Assembly: GCF_008705135.1 (NCBI RefSeq)
Contig: NZ_CP023694.1
Location: 1,860,001 to 1,924,000 of the forward strand
Source of the DNA: Streptomyces coeruleorubidus
Lineage (GTDB): Bacteria; Actinomycetota; Actinomycetes; Streptomycetales; Streptomycetaceae
DNA: 64,000 bases
Reading direction: 5' to 3'
Within the stretch, counting starts at the first letter, position 1, and each line of letters begins with the position of its first letter. This document shows, piece after piece, positions 23,408 to 32,002 of the stretch. The notes under the pieces were generated by a model that was not told the origin of the DNA, did not search any database, and saw nothing but the letters and a program-made list of their open reading frames with translations. The translations under genes and the position numbers were made by a program.

Positions 23408-24586
23408 TCAGCCGCTGACGAAGTCCTCGCGGGCCAGCACGCCCGTGTCGGGCTGGTCCGTGAAGACGCCGTCGATACCGGTCGCGAAGTAGGCCTTGTA
23501 CGCGCCGAACACGTCACCGTAGGCGTCCGCGTCCGTGCCCTTGCGGAAGTTCGCGGGCAGGAAGGGGTTCTCGTTGCGCAGCGTCCACGGGTGCAGGACG
23601 AGGCCCACCTTGTGCGCGTCCGCGACGAGTGTCGTGGGCTGCGTGAGGTTGCCCTTGGCGTCGCGCGGGATGATCAGGTCGAGGGTCGGGCCGATGCCCT
23701 GCGCGTAGGAGGCGATCTCCCGCAGGCCGGCCGGCTTGACCAGGTCGGCGACCGTGCGGGGGTCACCCGTCTCGACGAAGTCCCAGGGCCGGGTGTCCGC
23801 CGAGGACAGCAGGACGACCAAGGGGTTGTCGACGAGCTTGTTGAGGCGCTCGATGCTGGTCGGCTCGAAGGACTGGAGGACGACCGGGGAGGTGCGCCGG
23901 TCCTTGCGGTACTTGCGCAGCAGCTTGGCGACCCGCTCCTCCAGGGGGAGGCCCTGCTTGCGGAAGTAGGTGGGGTGCTTGAGCTCGGGGTAGATCCACA
24001 CCTGCTTGCCGCGCTTGCGGGTCTGCTCGTCCTGCCACTTCAGGACCTCTTCGAAGGTGGGGATCTCCCAGCGGCCGTTGTAGAGGGTGTTGTGCGGGCG
24101 GTTGGCCGGGATGCGCTCGCTCGCCCGCAGGGTCTTCAGCTCGGCGAGCGTGAAGTCCTCGGCGAACCAGCCGGTGGTGGAGACGCCGTCGAGGAGCTTG
24201 GTCTTCTTGCGGTCGGCGAACTCGGGGTGGTCGGCGACGTCCGTGGTGCCGCCGATCTCCGGCTCGTGGCGGCAGACGAGGTGACCGTCCTTCGTCGGCA
24301 CCAGGTCGCCCGCCTCGACGATGTCGGCCCCCATGTCGAGGGCCAGCTGGTACGAGCCGAAGGTGTGCTCCGGGCGGTAGCCGCTGGCCCCGCGGTGGCC
24401 GACGATCGTCGGCTTGGGCAGGCTCTTCAGCCCGCCGTGTCCGCCCTGTCCGCCGCGCCGGGCGCTGTCGGCTCTCGCCGTGCCGGTCATGCCGAGGACC
24501 GCTCCCCCGGCGCCGAGGACCGCCGCGCCGAGCAGGGCCCGCCGTCCCGTTCCGCTCGTCTCCTCGTTCGGCCTCTGCGTTCCCAT
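23408..24586 (-). CDS. glpQ: Glycerophosphodiester phosphodiesterase, Tat-exported
   Basis: A 392-residue secreted enzyme from ATG 24586 (MGTQRPNEETSGTGRRALLG), with GGGAGG upstream. The twin Arg and the following hydrophobic run (LLGAAVLGAGGAVLGMTG) form a Tat signal cleaved near ARADSA. The mature part has the GDPD core: IVGHRGASGYRPEHTFGSY (catalytic His), EAGDLVPTKDGHLVCRHEPE (metal Asp and the second His) and VWIYPELKHPTYF. It should hydrolyse deacylated phospholipid headgroups to sn-glycerol 3-phosphate, for phosphate or carbon scavenging. I saw no clear PHO-box repeats upstream. Confidence 0.9.
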   Translation of the reverse strand: MGTQRPNEETSGTGRRALLGAAVLGAGGAVLGMTGTARADSARRGGQGGHGGLKSLPKPTIVGHRGASGYRPEHTFGSYQLALDMGADIVEAGDLVPTKDGHLVCRHEPEIGGTTDVADHPEFADRKKTKLLDGVSTTGWFAEDFTLAELKTLRASERIPANRPHNTLYNGRWEIPTFEEVLKWQDEQTRKRGKQVWIYPELKHPTYFRKQGLPLEERVAKLLRKYRKDRRTSPVVLQSFEPTSIERLNKLVDNPLVVLLSSADTRPWDFVETGDPRTVADLVKPAGLREIASYAQGIGPTLDLIIPRDAKGNLTQPTTLVADAHKVGLVLHPWTLRNENPFLPANFRKGTDADAYGDVFGAYKAYFATGIDGVFTDQPDTGVLAREDFVSG

Positions 24587-24988
24587 GAGCGCCCTCCCTG
24601 CCGTCGGCTCGTCAGTGCGGGCCGATCGTACGGGCGCGTACATGACGGGTGGGAGACGCCGGGCGGAACACGTGGGTGACGACGGATGTCGTAGTGGCTG
24701 GTGGGGGCGAGGAACTGACGGCTCGTCGGCGACTCGCCGGGTTCGTCGCGTCCCGGCGATTCGGTGCGGTGGTTCTGGGAACGCGTCCGATACGTCCGGG
24801 GAGCGACGTCCGTCACATGTGGCGGCCGGGTTACGGAACGCCCACAGCGGGTCACCGCAGGTAAACACGCGTCAACGACGCGTAAGACCTCGGTTAAGTC
24901 CCGTGCCCGATGTGCGCGACCCCCGGAACCCCGAGTATCGTCCTCACCTGCACAGACTCATACCGCATCCCTTGACACGGAGGGCCCG

Positions 24989-25663
24989 TTGTCCCGCTTC
25001 GCGCTCATCAAGGCAGTGCTCGGCCCGATCATGCGCCTGATGTTCCGCCCTCAGGTGGAAGGTGCGGAGCACATTCCCGGCGACGGTCCGGTCATCCTGG
25101 CCGGCAACCACCTGACGTTCATCGACTCGATGATCCTGCCGCTGGTCTGCGACCGTCAGGTCTTCTTCATCGGCAAGGACGAGTACGTGACCGGGAAGGG
25201 CGTCAAGGGCCGGCTGATGGCCTGGTTCTTCACCGGTGTCGGCATGATCCCCGTCGACCGTGACGGTGGCCGGGGCGGGGTCGCCGCGCTGATGACCGGG
25301 CGCCGGGTCCTGGAAGAGGGGCGCGTGTTCGGGATCTACCCGGAGGGGACGCGGTCGCCCGACGGGCGTCTCTACCGGGGCCGGACCGGCATTGCACGGC
25401 TCACGCTGATGACGGGGGCGCCGGTGGTGCCGTTCGCGATGATCGGTACGGACAGGCTTCAGCCGGGCGGGGCGGGTCTCCCCCGGCCGGGGAAGGTCAC
25501 CGTCCGGTTCGGTGAGGCCATGGAGTTCTCCCGGTACGAGGGCATGGACCGGGACCGGTACGTGCTGCGGGCGGTGACCGACTCGGTGATGAGTGAGGTC
25601 ATGCGGTTGTCCGGACAGGAGTATGTGGACATGTACGCGAGCAAGGCGAAGGAAGCGGCGTAG
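24989..25663 (+). CDS. 1-acyl-sn-glycerol-3-phosphate acyltransferase (PlsC family)
   Basis: A 224-residue acyltransferase from TTG 24989 (LSRFALIKAVLGPIMRLMF), chosen because GGAGG lies 5 bp before it and longer in-frame extensions do not fit the family. Motif I is NHLTFID (His-X4-Asp), motif II is MIPVDRDGGRG, motif III is YPEGTRSPDG and motif IV is PVVPFAMIG. It transfers an acyl chain to lysophosphatidate in phospholipid synthesis at the inner face of the membrane. TTG starts are uncommon even in Streptomyces. It is followed by the palindromic repeat at 25701. Confidence 0.87.
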   Translation: MSRFALIKAVLGPIMRLMFRPQVEGAEHIPGDGPVILAGNHLTFIDSMILPLVCDRQVFFIGKDEYVTGKGVKGRLMAWFFTGVGMIPVDRDGGRGGVAALMTGRRVLEEGRVFGIYPEGTRSPDGRLYRGRTGIARLTLMTGAPVVPFAMIGTDRLQPGGAGLPRPGKVTVRFGEAMEFSRYEGMDRDRYVLRAVTDSVMSEVMRLSGQEYVDMYASKAKEAA

Positions 25664-25700
25664 TTCTCTGGCCGTGGGGGCTGGTCGGGCAGTCCCGCCC

Positions 25701-25939
25701 CTAGGGCGTGTCCGCAAAGTCCCGCCTGCCCCGCGACGCCCGGCACGCTCCCCCACTGCCTTAAGGGCGTGGGAGGTGCCCCCACTCGCCGCACCGGGCG
25801 AACACCCACGTACAACCAGTACGCGGGCGTCCGCCCGGCACTCACCCAGCCTTCGGCCGGGGGGACCCCCAGAGCACGCACCGAACGCCGCAGGGCCCGC
25901 CCTCCGGGCGGACGACGGGACTTTGCGGAGACGCCCTAG
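25701..25939. mobile_element. MITE-like element, 239 bp with 24-bp terminal inverted repeats
   Basis: The ends 25701-25724 and 25916-25939 are inverted copies with 23 of 24 bases matching. Both terminate in CTAG and read CTAGGGCG inwards. The interior is GC-rich, has smaller hairpins and no gene. The right end supplies the TAG stop (25936-25938) of the histidine-kinase gene. This is the build of a non-autonomous element (MITE). A large bidirectional terminator is the other reading. See the related copies at 40612 and 60405. Confidence 0.65.
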
Positions 25940-27165
25940 AGGGGCGCGTTCTCCGGCGGGCCGCCATTCGTCTGGCCGTCCCCCGGAGCCGGGAACCACA
26001 GCACGAACGTAGAGCCCTCCCCCACCCGTGAGAACAGGCGGACCTGGCCGCCGTGCGACTCCACGATCTGTCTGACGATCGCCAGGCCCAGGCCGGCGTG
26101 GCGGTCCCGGCCGCCGCCGTTGCCCTTGGCCCGCCAGAAGCGGTCGAAGACCCTCGCCCGGTCGTCGTCGCCTATGCCCGGGCCCTCGTCCCGTACCGCC
26201 GTCCACAGCCAGGAGCCGTCCCGGCCGGCCGCGACGGTGATGCGGGAACCCGGCGGGGCCAGCCGTACCGCGTTCGACAGCAGGTTGCCCACCGCCCGGC
26301 GCAGGGCGTCGTGGTCGCCGATGACCGTGAGGCCGGGGGCGAGACGGCGGTGCAGGAGCTGGCCGCGTTCGGCGGCGAGCGGGGCGAACTCCTCGCATGC
26401 CTCGCCGGCCGCTGCCGCGAGGTCGACGTCGGCGTCGGCGAGGGCGGGGGCGCTGCGGCGGGCGGTGGCGAGCAGGTCCTCGACCAGGCGGGTCATGCGG
26501 GTGGTGGCCCGGTCGACGCTGCGAGCGGCGATACGACGGTCCTCCTCGTCCGAGTCCTCCGCCGTGAGTACGGCGTCGACGTTGGCTCGGATGATGGCCA
26601 GCGGGCTGCGCAGTTCGTGGGAGGCGTCGTCGATGAGCTGGCGCTGGGCGCGGAAGGCCTCGTCGAGGCGGTCGAGCATGGAGTCGACGGTGTCGGCGAG
26701 GTCGCGCAGCTCGTCCTTGGGGCCGGTGAGGCGGATGCGCTGGGAGAGGTCGGTGGCCTGGATCTCGGCCGCCGTGCGGGAGATCGCGCGGACCGGGCGC
26801 AGGGCGCGGCCGGCGAGGATCCAGCCGATGACGGGGCTGGCCACGGCGAGCGCGCCGAGCACGATGAAGGAGAAGTTGCGCAGGTTGCCGAGGGTCTCGT
26901 AGTTGACGGCCGCCTCGACCTCCTGGAGCTTCACGGCGTCGAACTGACCCATGTAGACGCCGTTGACGTACTTCTCGGCGCGGAACTGCTTGCTGACCGG
27001 GTGGGCCTCGCCGCTGCGCTCGACCGCGAAGTAGGTGGCGCCGAGGACGAGGGCGGTGAGGAGGAAGAGGAGGCCGGAGTAGAGAACCGTGAGGCGGAAG
27101 CGGATGGTGTGCGTGAAGGCGGGCAGCCGGATCCGGGTCCTGAGCGGCCGGAGCATGGTCGTCAC
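25936..27165 (-). CDS. Sensor histidine kinase
   Basis: A 409-residue membrane kinase from GTG 27165, which overlaps the response-regulator stop by 4 bp and has AAGGAG upstream. Two membrane segments (LTVLYSGLLFLLTALVLGAT and FSFIVLGALAVASPVIGWIL) flank an extracytoplasmic sensor of about 65 residues. HAMP follows (about 140-190), then the H-box DDASHELRSPLAII, N-box RRAVGNLLSNAVRL, G1 VRDEGPGIG and G2 HAGLGLAIV. It should phosphorylate the adjacent OmpR-type regulator. Its stop codon lies inside the terminal repeat of the element at 25701-25939. The signal is unknown. The operon suggests envelope stress. Confidence 0.92.
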   Translation of the reverse strand: MTTMLRPLRTRIRLPAFTHTIRFRLTVLYSGLLFLLTALVLGATYFAVERSGEAHPVSKQFRAEKYVNGVYMGQFDAVKLQEVEAAVNYETLGNLRNFSFIVLGALAVASPVIGWILAGRALRPVRAISRTAAEIQATDLSQRIRLTGPKDELRDLADTVDSMLDRLDEAFRAQRQLIDDASHELRSPLAIIRANVDAVLTAEDSDEEDRRIAARSVDRATTRMTRLVEDLLATARRSAPALADADVDLAAAAGEACEEFAPLAAERGQLLHRRLAPGLTVIGDHDALRRAVGNLLSNAVRLAPPGSRITVAAGRDGSWLWTAVRDEGPGIGDDDRARVFDRFWRAKGNGGGRDRHAGLGLAIVRQIVESHGGQVRLFSRVGEGSTFVLWFPAPGDGQTNGGPPENAPL

Positions 27166-27830
27166 GGCGTCTCCTTCAGGCGGTAGCCCTGCCGTATCAC
27201 CGTCTCGATGAGCGGCTCGTCCTCCCCGGTGACCTTGCGGCGCAGCGAGCCGACGGTGACGCGGACGGTGTTGGTGAACGGGTCGGCGTGTTCGTCCCAG
27301 ACGTGTTCTAGCAGTTCCTCGGCCGGGACGACCCGCCCGGGGCGGGTCATCAGGTAGTGCAGGACGCCGAACTCCTTGGGGGTGAGCGGGAGCCTGCGGT
27401 CCCCTCGGTACGCCTCGAAGCGGGCGGTGTCCAGGCGGAGCTCGCCGACCTCGACGACGGAGGTGCCGCCGTCCTCGCGGCGCAGCAGGGCGCGGATGCG
27501 GGCGAGGAGTTCGGGCAGCGCGAAGGGTTTCACGAGGTAGTCGTCGGCACCCTCGTCGAGGCCGCGTACCCGGTCGGCGAGGCGGTCGCGGGCGGTGAGC
27601 ATCAGGATGCGGGGGCCGCCGGGGGTGGCGCGGATGGCGCGGCAGACGGAGAAGCCGTCGCCGTCGGGCAGGTTGAGGTCCAGCAGGACCAGGTCGTAGT
27701 CGTTCACGGTGAGCTTCTCGGTCGCGGTGTCGACGTCCGGGGCGGCGTCGACCGCGTAGCCGGCCCTGATCAGGCCCACCTTGAGGGCGACGACGAGGTC
27801 TTCCTCGTCCTCGACGACCAGCAGTCGCAT
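27162..27830 (-). CDS. OmpR-family response regulator
   Basis: A 222-residue regulator. The receiver domain has acidic residues at VVEDEEDLV, the phospho-acceptor Asp in LVLLDLNLPDGD, Thr in ILMLTARD and Lys in LVKPFALPEL. The C-terminal winged helix includes PLTPKEFGVLHYLMTRPGRV and FTNTVRVTVGSLRRKV. It should bind DNA as a dimer when phosphorylated by the coupled kinase. It follows the HtrA-like protease with a 14-bp gap, so protease, regulator and kinase are made together. Confidence 0.93.
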   Translation of the reverse strand: MRLLVVEDEEDLVVALKVGLIRAGYAVDAAPDVDTATEKLTVNDYDLVLLDLNLPDGDGFSVCRAIRATPGGPRILMLTARDRLADRVRGLDEGADDYLVKPFALPELLARIRALLRREDGGTSVVEVGELRLDTARFEAYRGDRRLPLTPKEFGVLHYLMTRPGRVVPAEELLEHVWDEHADPFTNTVRVTVGSLRRKVTGEDEPLIETVIRQGYRLKETP

Positions 27831-27844
27831 GGGCGCGGCCCCCT

Positions 27845-28726
27845 TCAGCCACCGTCGATGATGGTCCGGGCGGCCTCCACCGCGTCGCCCACGGGGATCG
27901 CGAAACCGATGCCGATGGAGCCGCCTCTGTTCTGGTCCAACGTCGCGATGGCCGTGTTGATGCCGATGACGCGCCCTTCGTCGTCGACGAGCGGTCCGCC
28001 GGAGTTGCCCGGGTTGATCGACGCGTCGGTCTGGAGCGCCCGCCGCGGTCCTCCCCCGCCGTCCTCGCCGAGCCGGACGGAGCGGTCCAGGGCGCTGACG
28101 ATGCCGGAGGTGACGGTGCCGCTCAGGCCGAGCGGGGAGCCGATGGCCAGGACGGTGTCGCCGACGGCCGGGCGGGTGCCGGTGGCGAGGTCGGCGGCGC
28201 GCAGGCCGCGGGACGTCTCCGGCTCCAGTACGGCGACGTCGTGGGCGGGGTCGTCGCCGATCACCTCGGCAGTGAGCCGGCGGCCGTCCTGAAGCTCGAC
28301 GGACACGCGTGAACTGCCCTCCACCACATGCGCGTTGGTGAGGATGCGGCCCCGCTCGTCGAAGACGAAGCCGGAGCCCTGGCCGCGGTCCGCCCGGACG
28401 GAGACCACGCTGGGCAGCACCCGGGCGGCCACGGCCTGGAGGTCGCCCGGGGCGCGGGCGGCCGGTGCGGAGGCGGGTACGGGGTCGTCGTCGCCGAGTG
28501 CCCCGGCGGCGTACCCGGCCAGACCGCCCGCGAGGACGGCGGCCAGAACGGCGGCGGCCAGGGGGCGGTGGGTGCGGGGCGGGCGAGTGGGCGGAGGTCG
28601 GTGTGTGGTGTGGGAGGGCGGTGGGGCCGGTGGTGTGAGGGGTTCGGTGTGCTCGCGCGGGCGGCCCGGGAGGAAGGACGGGCCGCGGGGCTCGCCCAGG
28701 CCGGAGCGGGGATGCGGGTCGGGCAC
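27845..28726 (-). CDS. HtrA/DegP-like serine protease, membrane-anchored, without PDZ domain
   Basis: A 293-residue protein from GTG 28726, with AAGGAGG 7 bp upstream. A Pro-rich cytoplasmic head (1-54) precedes one membrane segment (about 55-78). The trypsin-like S1C domain follows, with the triad His133 (TNAHVV), Asp163 (AHDVAVLE) and Ser242 (INPGNSGGPLVDD). The chain ends soon after the protease fold, so there is no PDZ domain for substrate binding or regulation. It probably acts outside the membrane on damaged or specific envelope proteins. Its place directly before a two-component pair suggests it belongs to, or modulates, that signal path. Confidence 0.9.
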   Translation of the reverse strand: MPDPHPRSGLGEPRGPSFLPGRPREHTEPLTPPAPPPSHTTHRPPPTRPPRTHRPLAAAVLAAVLAGGLAGYAAGALGDDDPVPASAPAARAPGDLQAVAARVLPSVVSVRADRGQGSGFVFDERGRILTNAHVVEGSSRVSVELQDGRRLTAEVIGDDPAHDVAVLEPETSRGLRAADLATGTRPAVGDTVLAIGSPLGLSGTVTSGIVSALDRSVRLGEDGGGGPRRALQTDASINPGNSGGPLVDDEGRVIGINTAIATLDQNRGGSIGIGFAIPVGDAVEAARTIIDGG

Positions 28727-28742
28727 GGTCGTACCTCCTTCG

Positions 28743-29693
28743 TCACGGGAGCCGCGAGAACCACAGCAGGGACAGCGCTGCCGTCACGAGTGCCGTGACC
28801 AGGCCGGCGGCCACGAACCACTGCCAGATCTCGCGCTCCTCGGTGCGGTAGCCGACGGAGCTGCCGATGTCCTCGTAGACCGCCTGGAGTTCCTCTCCGG
28901 TGGCGGCCTCGTGGTAGTCGCCGCCGGTGCGGGAGGCGAGGTTCTCCAGGGCGGGGCCGTCGACGGGGACCTGGAGGATGCGGCCGCCGCCGAGATCGAC
29001 GACGCCGTCCTCGGTGCCGTAGGCGATCGTCGAGACCGGGATGCGGTCGCCGGCCGCCTCCTCGGCCGCCGACTCGACCGGGCGGCCGGCGGTGTTGGCG
29101 CCGTCGGACAGCAGGACGATGTGCGCGGGCGGTGGCTCGGACTCGGCCCGCCGGTCCAGCGCGCGGATGGCGTCGCGGGCGGCGATGACGGCGTCGCCGA
29201 TCGCCGTGGCCTGGCCGAGGGTGAGCTGCTCGATGGCCGAGCGCAGCACCACACGGTCGGTGGTCGGCGGCACCGCGACCGTGGCGGAGCCGCTGAAGGA
29301 GACCAGTCCGGTGTTGAACCGCTCGGGCAGCCGGTCGACGAACGCGAGGGCGGCGCGTTGGGCGGCCACGAAGCGAGTGGGGTCGACGTCGGTGGCCTCC
29401 ATGGAGCCGGACGTGTCGAAGGCGATCATGATCGTGGCCCGCTCCCGGGGGACCTGCACGTCGGCCGTCGGCCGGGCGAAGCCCAGCACCAGCAGCGCGA
29501 GCGTGGCGCAGAAGACGGCGGCGGGGAGGTGCCGGCGCCAGCCGGGCCGGCTGGGCGCGACCTTGTCGAGCAGGTCGAGGTTGGTGAAGCGGACGGCGTA
29601 GCGGCTGCGCCGGCGCTGGACCAGTACGTACGCGGCGATCAGGCCGGTGAGCGGCACGAGCAGCAGGAGCCACCCGGGTGAGCGCAGACTCAT
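28743..29693 (-). CDS. VWA-domain membrane protein (BatA-like)
   Basis: A 316-residue protein. Two N-terminal membrane segments (WLLLLVPLTGLIAAYVLV and LPAAVFCATLALLVLGF) precede a von Willebrand A domain from about residue 85, with the metal site DTSGSM and the later residues TGLVSFSG and LSDGANTAG. A third segment (WFVAAGLVTALVTAALSLLWF) lies at the C-terminus. This is the BatA layout of MoxR-associated systems, in which the VWA faces outwards and binds partner proteins through metal. It lies between DUF58 and the HtrA-like protease with short gaps. Confidence 0.88.
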   Translation of the reverse strand: MSLRSPGWLLLLVPLTGLIAAYVLVQRRRSRYAVRFTNLDLLDKVAPSRPGWRRHLPAAVFCATLALLVLGFARPTADVQVPRERATIMIAFDTSGSMEATDVDPTRFVAAQRAALAFVDRLPERFNTGLVSFSGSATVAVPPTTDRVVLRSAIEQLTLGQATAIGDAVIAARDAIRALDRRAESEPPPAHIVLLSDGANTAGRPVESAAEEAAGDRIPVSTIAYGTEDGVVDLGGGRILQVPVDGPALENLASRTGGDYHEAATGEELQAVYEDIGSSVGYRTEEREIWQWFVAAGLVTALVTAALSLLWFSRLP

Positions 29694-29703
29694 CGTGCCT
29701 CCC

Positions 29704-30645
29704 TCATGCCGCCCCGCCGCCGGCCCGGCGCCGCTGCGTCTCGACGTACCGGACGACGTCGCGGACCCAGTCCCGGTCGGTGCGCAGCCGCAGATGGGCG
29801 GCGCCCGAGCGGCGGATGGACTGCCGGATCAGTGCCCGTTGCTCCAGCGCGGCCCGTGCGTAGCGCTCCCGCAGTCCCCGGGTGTGCGTGGAGACCTCGC
29901 GGCTGCGTCCGGTCTCCGGGTCGACGACCGTGAGCAGCCCGACGGGCGGCAGGTCCAGTTCGCGCGGGTCGACGATCTCCACGGCGAGGACCTGGTGCCG
30001 GCGCGCGAGGGTCTTCAGGGGCTGTTCCCAGCCGGTCTCCAGGAAGTCGGAGACCACGGCGACCAGGCCGCGGGCGGGCAGCACGCGCAGGCTGTGCAGG
30101 GCGTCGGCGAGGTGGTGTGCCGGGGGCCCGGGGGTGACGCGCGGGCGTTCGAGAGCGGTCCGCAGGATCGCGAGCAGGTGGCGGCGGCCGGTGCGGGGCG
30201 GGATGCGCCGTCCGCCGTACGGTCCGCCTCCCGGGGGATGGTCCCCGGGGCCCTGTCCGGCGAAGACGGCTCCGAGGCGGTTGCCGGCCCGTTCGGTGAG
30301 GAAGGCGACGGCGGCCGCCGCGCCCACCGCGAGGTCCCGTTTCTCCATCCGGGCGGTGCCGAAGTCCATGCTGGCGGAGGTGTCGAGGACGAGCCAGGTG
30401 GTGAGTTCGCGGTCGGCGAGGGTGAGGCGGACGTGCGGGACGGTGGTGCGGGCGGTGGCGTTCCAGTCCATCCGGCGGACGTCGTCACCGATGACGTACG
30501 GCCGGGTCTCCGCGACCTCGTCGCCGGGCCCGGGCACGAGGGACGGGTGGTCGCCCTGGAGCAGGCCGTCGGGGTGCCGGGTGAAGAGCAGCTCCAGGTG
30601 CCGCAGCGCCTGCTCGGGGGTCAGTTCGCCCAGGGCCGGGGTCAT
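29704..30645 (-). CDS. DUF58 protein of the MoxR operon
   Basis: A 313-residue protein. YVIGDDVRRMDWNATART is the DUF58 hallmark, and a degenerate VWA-like fold follows with LVLDTSASMDFG, which keeps the DxSxS metal motif. No membrane segment is evident, so it is probably cytoplasmic or membrane-associated. DUF58 proteins are steady partners of MoxR ATPases and VWA proteins in chaperone-like maturation modules. Its start overlaps the moxR stop by 4 bp (ATGA), so the two are translationally coupled. Confidence 0.88.
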   Translation of the reverse strand: MTPALGELTPEQALRHLELLFTRHPDGLLQGDHPSLVPGPGDEVAETRPYVIGDDVRRMDWNATARTTVPHVRLTLADRELTTWLVLDTSASMDFGTARMEKRDLAVGAAAAVAFLTERAGNRLGAVFAGQGPGDHPPGGGPYGGRRIPPRTGRRHLLAILRTALERPRVTPGPPAHHLADALHSLRVLPARGLVAVVSDFLETGWEQPLKTLARRHQVLAVEIVDPRELDLPPVGLLTVVDPETGRSREVSTHTRGLRERYARAALEQRALIRQSIRRSGAAHLRLRTDRDWVRDVVRYVETQRRRAGGGAA

Positions 30646-31640
30646 GCCGCCGCCTCCTCGGCCGCCTGACGGGGGCTGATCCGCGGCTGTTCCACGGAGG
30701 CGAGCACCTCGTCGACGATCTGCGGCCCGGTCACTCCGTCGGCGAGCGCGTCGAAGGAGAGGACCAGGCGGTGCCCGACGACCTCGTGCGCCAGGTCGCT
30801 CACGTCCTCGGGCAGGACGTAGCCGCGGCCCCGCAGCAGGGCCAGCGCACGGGCGGCGGCGACCAGGCCGAGGGTGGCCCGGGGACCGGCTCCGTGGGCC
30901 AGCCGCCGCTCCGGACCGGCCAGTTCACGCGTCGCGCAGACGAGCCGTACGGCGTACTCGGCGACGGCGTGGTGCACGAACACCTCGTCGGTGGTCCGCT
31001 GGAGCGCGACCAGTCGCTCGGGGGTGAGGACCCGGCGCGCGTGGGGCGGGTCGACGCTCATCCGGTAGAGGATGGCGAGTTCCTCGGACTCGCTGGGCGC
31101 GGCGACCTCCACCTTGAGCAGGAAACGGTCGCGCTGGGCCTCGGGGAGGTGGTAGACGCCCTCGGACTCGATCGGGTTCTGGGTGGCGAGGACGAGGAAG
31201 GGTTCGGGGACGGGGAGCGTGGTGCCGCCGATGGAGACCTGGTGCTCGCCCATGACCTCCAGCAGGGCGGACTGGACCTTGGCGGGGGCGCGGTTGATCT
31301 CGTCGGCCAGGACGATGTTGGCGATGACCGGGCCGGGTTCGATGTCGAAGGCTTCCTGCGAGGGCCGGTAGAGGCGGGTGCCGGTGATGTCGGAGGGGAC
31401 GAGGTCGGGCGTGAACTGGAGCCGGGCGAACCGTCCGCCCACGACGTGCGCCAGGGTCTTCGCGGCGAGCGTCTTGGCGACGCCCGGCACGCCCTCCAGC
31501 AGGCAGTGGCCGCGGGCCAGCACGGCGGTGAACATCCGCTCCACCATGCGGTCCTGGCCGACGATCACCCGCTTGACCTCGAAGAGGGCCTCTTCCAGGA
31601 GCTTGCCGTCGGGGGTCATGGCGGCCGGGGCGGTGGACAC
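30642..31640 (-). CDS. MoxR-family AAA+ ATPase
   Basis: A 332-residue AAA+ ATPase from GTG 31640 (VSTAPAAMTPDGKLLEEAL), supported by GGAG 8 bp upstream. A GTG at 31646 overlapping the previous stop is the alternative. Walker A is LLEGVPGVAKTLAAKTL, Walker B is IVLADEINRAPAKVQSALLE and sensor 1 is VLATQNPIESEG. The C-terminal lid (ATRELAG...GPRATLGLVAAARALAL) holds the sensor-2 Arg. MoxR proteins act with VWA partners to insert metals or remodel complexes. Here it is coupled to DUF58 and VWA genes and preceded by a small exported protein. Confidence 0.92.
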   Translation of the reverse strand: MSTAPAAMTPDGKLLEEALFEVKRVIVGQDRMVERMFTAVLARGHCLLEGVPGVAKTLAAKTLAHVVGGRFARLQFTPDLVPSDITGTRLYRPSQEAFDIEPGPVIANIVLADEINRAPAKVQSALLEVMGEHQVSIGGTTLPVPEPFLVLATQNPIESEGVYHLPEAQRDRFLLKVEVAAPSESEELAILYRMSVDPPHARRVLTPERLVALQRTTDEVFVHHAVAEYAVRLVCATRELAGPERRLAHGAGPRATLGLVAAARALALLRGRGYVLPEDVSDLAHEVVGHRLVLSFDALADGVTGPQIVDEVLASVEQPRISPRQAAEEAAA

Positions 31641-31642
31641 GG

Positions 31643-31876
31643 TCACAGCTCCGAGGCGGGGTCGCCGCCGCTCGGGGCGGTGCCGCCGTCCTTCCACGGG
31701 CAGTCCTGGTCGCCCGCCGCGCCCCCGCCGGAGGAGGTGCCCTCCTCGACGACGAACCTGACCTGCTCGCGCGGCGTCTCGTCACCGTCGGCGGCGAGCG
31801 CGACACCGCCGCCCGCGAGCCCGGCGGCGGCCAGGACGGAGACGGTGACGATCGCCTTCTTCGTACGACGTGTCAT
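31643..31876 (-). CDS. Small exported protein heading the MoxR operon
   Basis: A 77-residue protein. The N-terminus MTRRTKKAIVTVSVLAAAGL is a basic-plus-hydrophobic signal peptide with a likely cut after ALAADG. The mature part is short, acidic, Gly-rich and has one Cys (DQDCPWKDGG). Its stop TGA overlaps the upstream candidate GTG of moxR, so translation is coupled. It may be a substrate or signal for the membrane complex encoded downstream. I do not recognise the family. Confidence 0.75.
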   Translation of the reverse strand: MTRRTKKAIVTVSVLAAAGLAGGGVALAADGDETPREQVRFVVEEGTSSGGGAAGDQDCPWKDGGTAPSGGDPASEL

Positions 31877-31958
31877 GATCGGTGGCTCCTTCGGCCGTGG
31901 GGAACGACGTCGGGTACGGAGCCAAGACCATCAGGCGAGGGCGAAAACGGGCTTAAAG

Positions 31959-31995
31959 GCGGTGCGGTGAGGGGTCCGGCCTCTCACCGCACCGC
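31959..31995 (-). terminator. Terminator of the TetR-MFS operon
   Basis: A perfect 13-bp stem, GCGGTGCGGTGAG (31959-31971) with 31983-31995, and an 11-nt loop, starting 7 bp past the MFS stop. It lies upstream of the small exported gene at 31876. Confidence 0.75.
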
Positions 31996-32002
31996 TGCGG
32001 GA

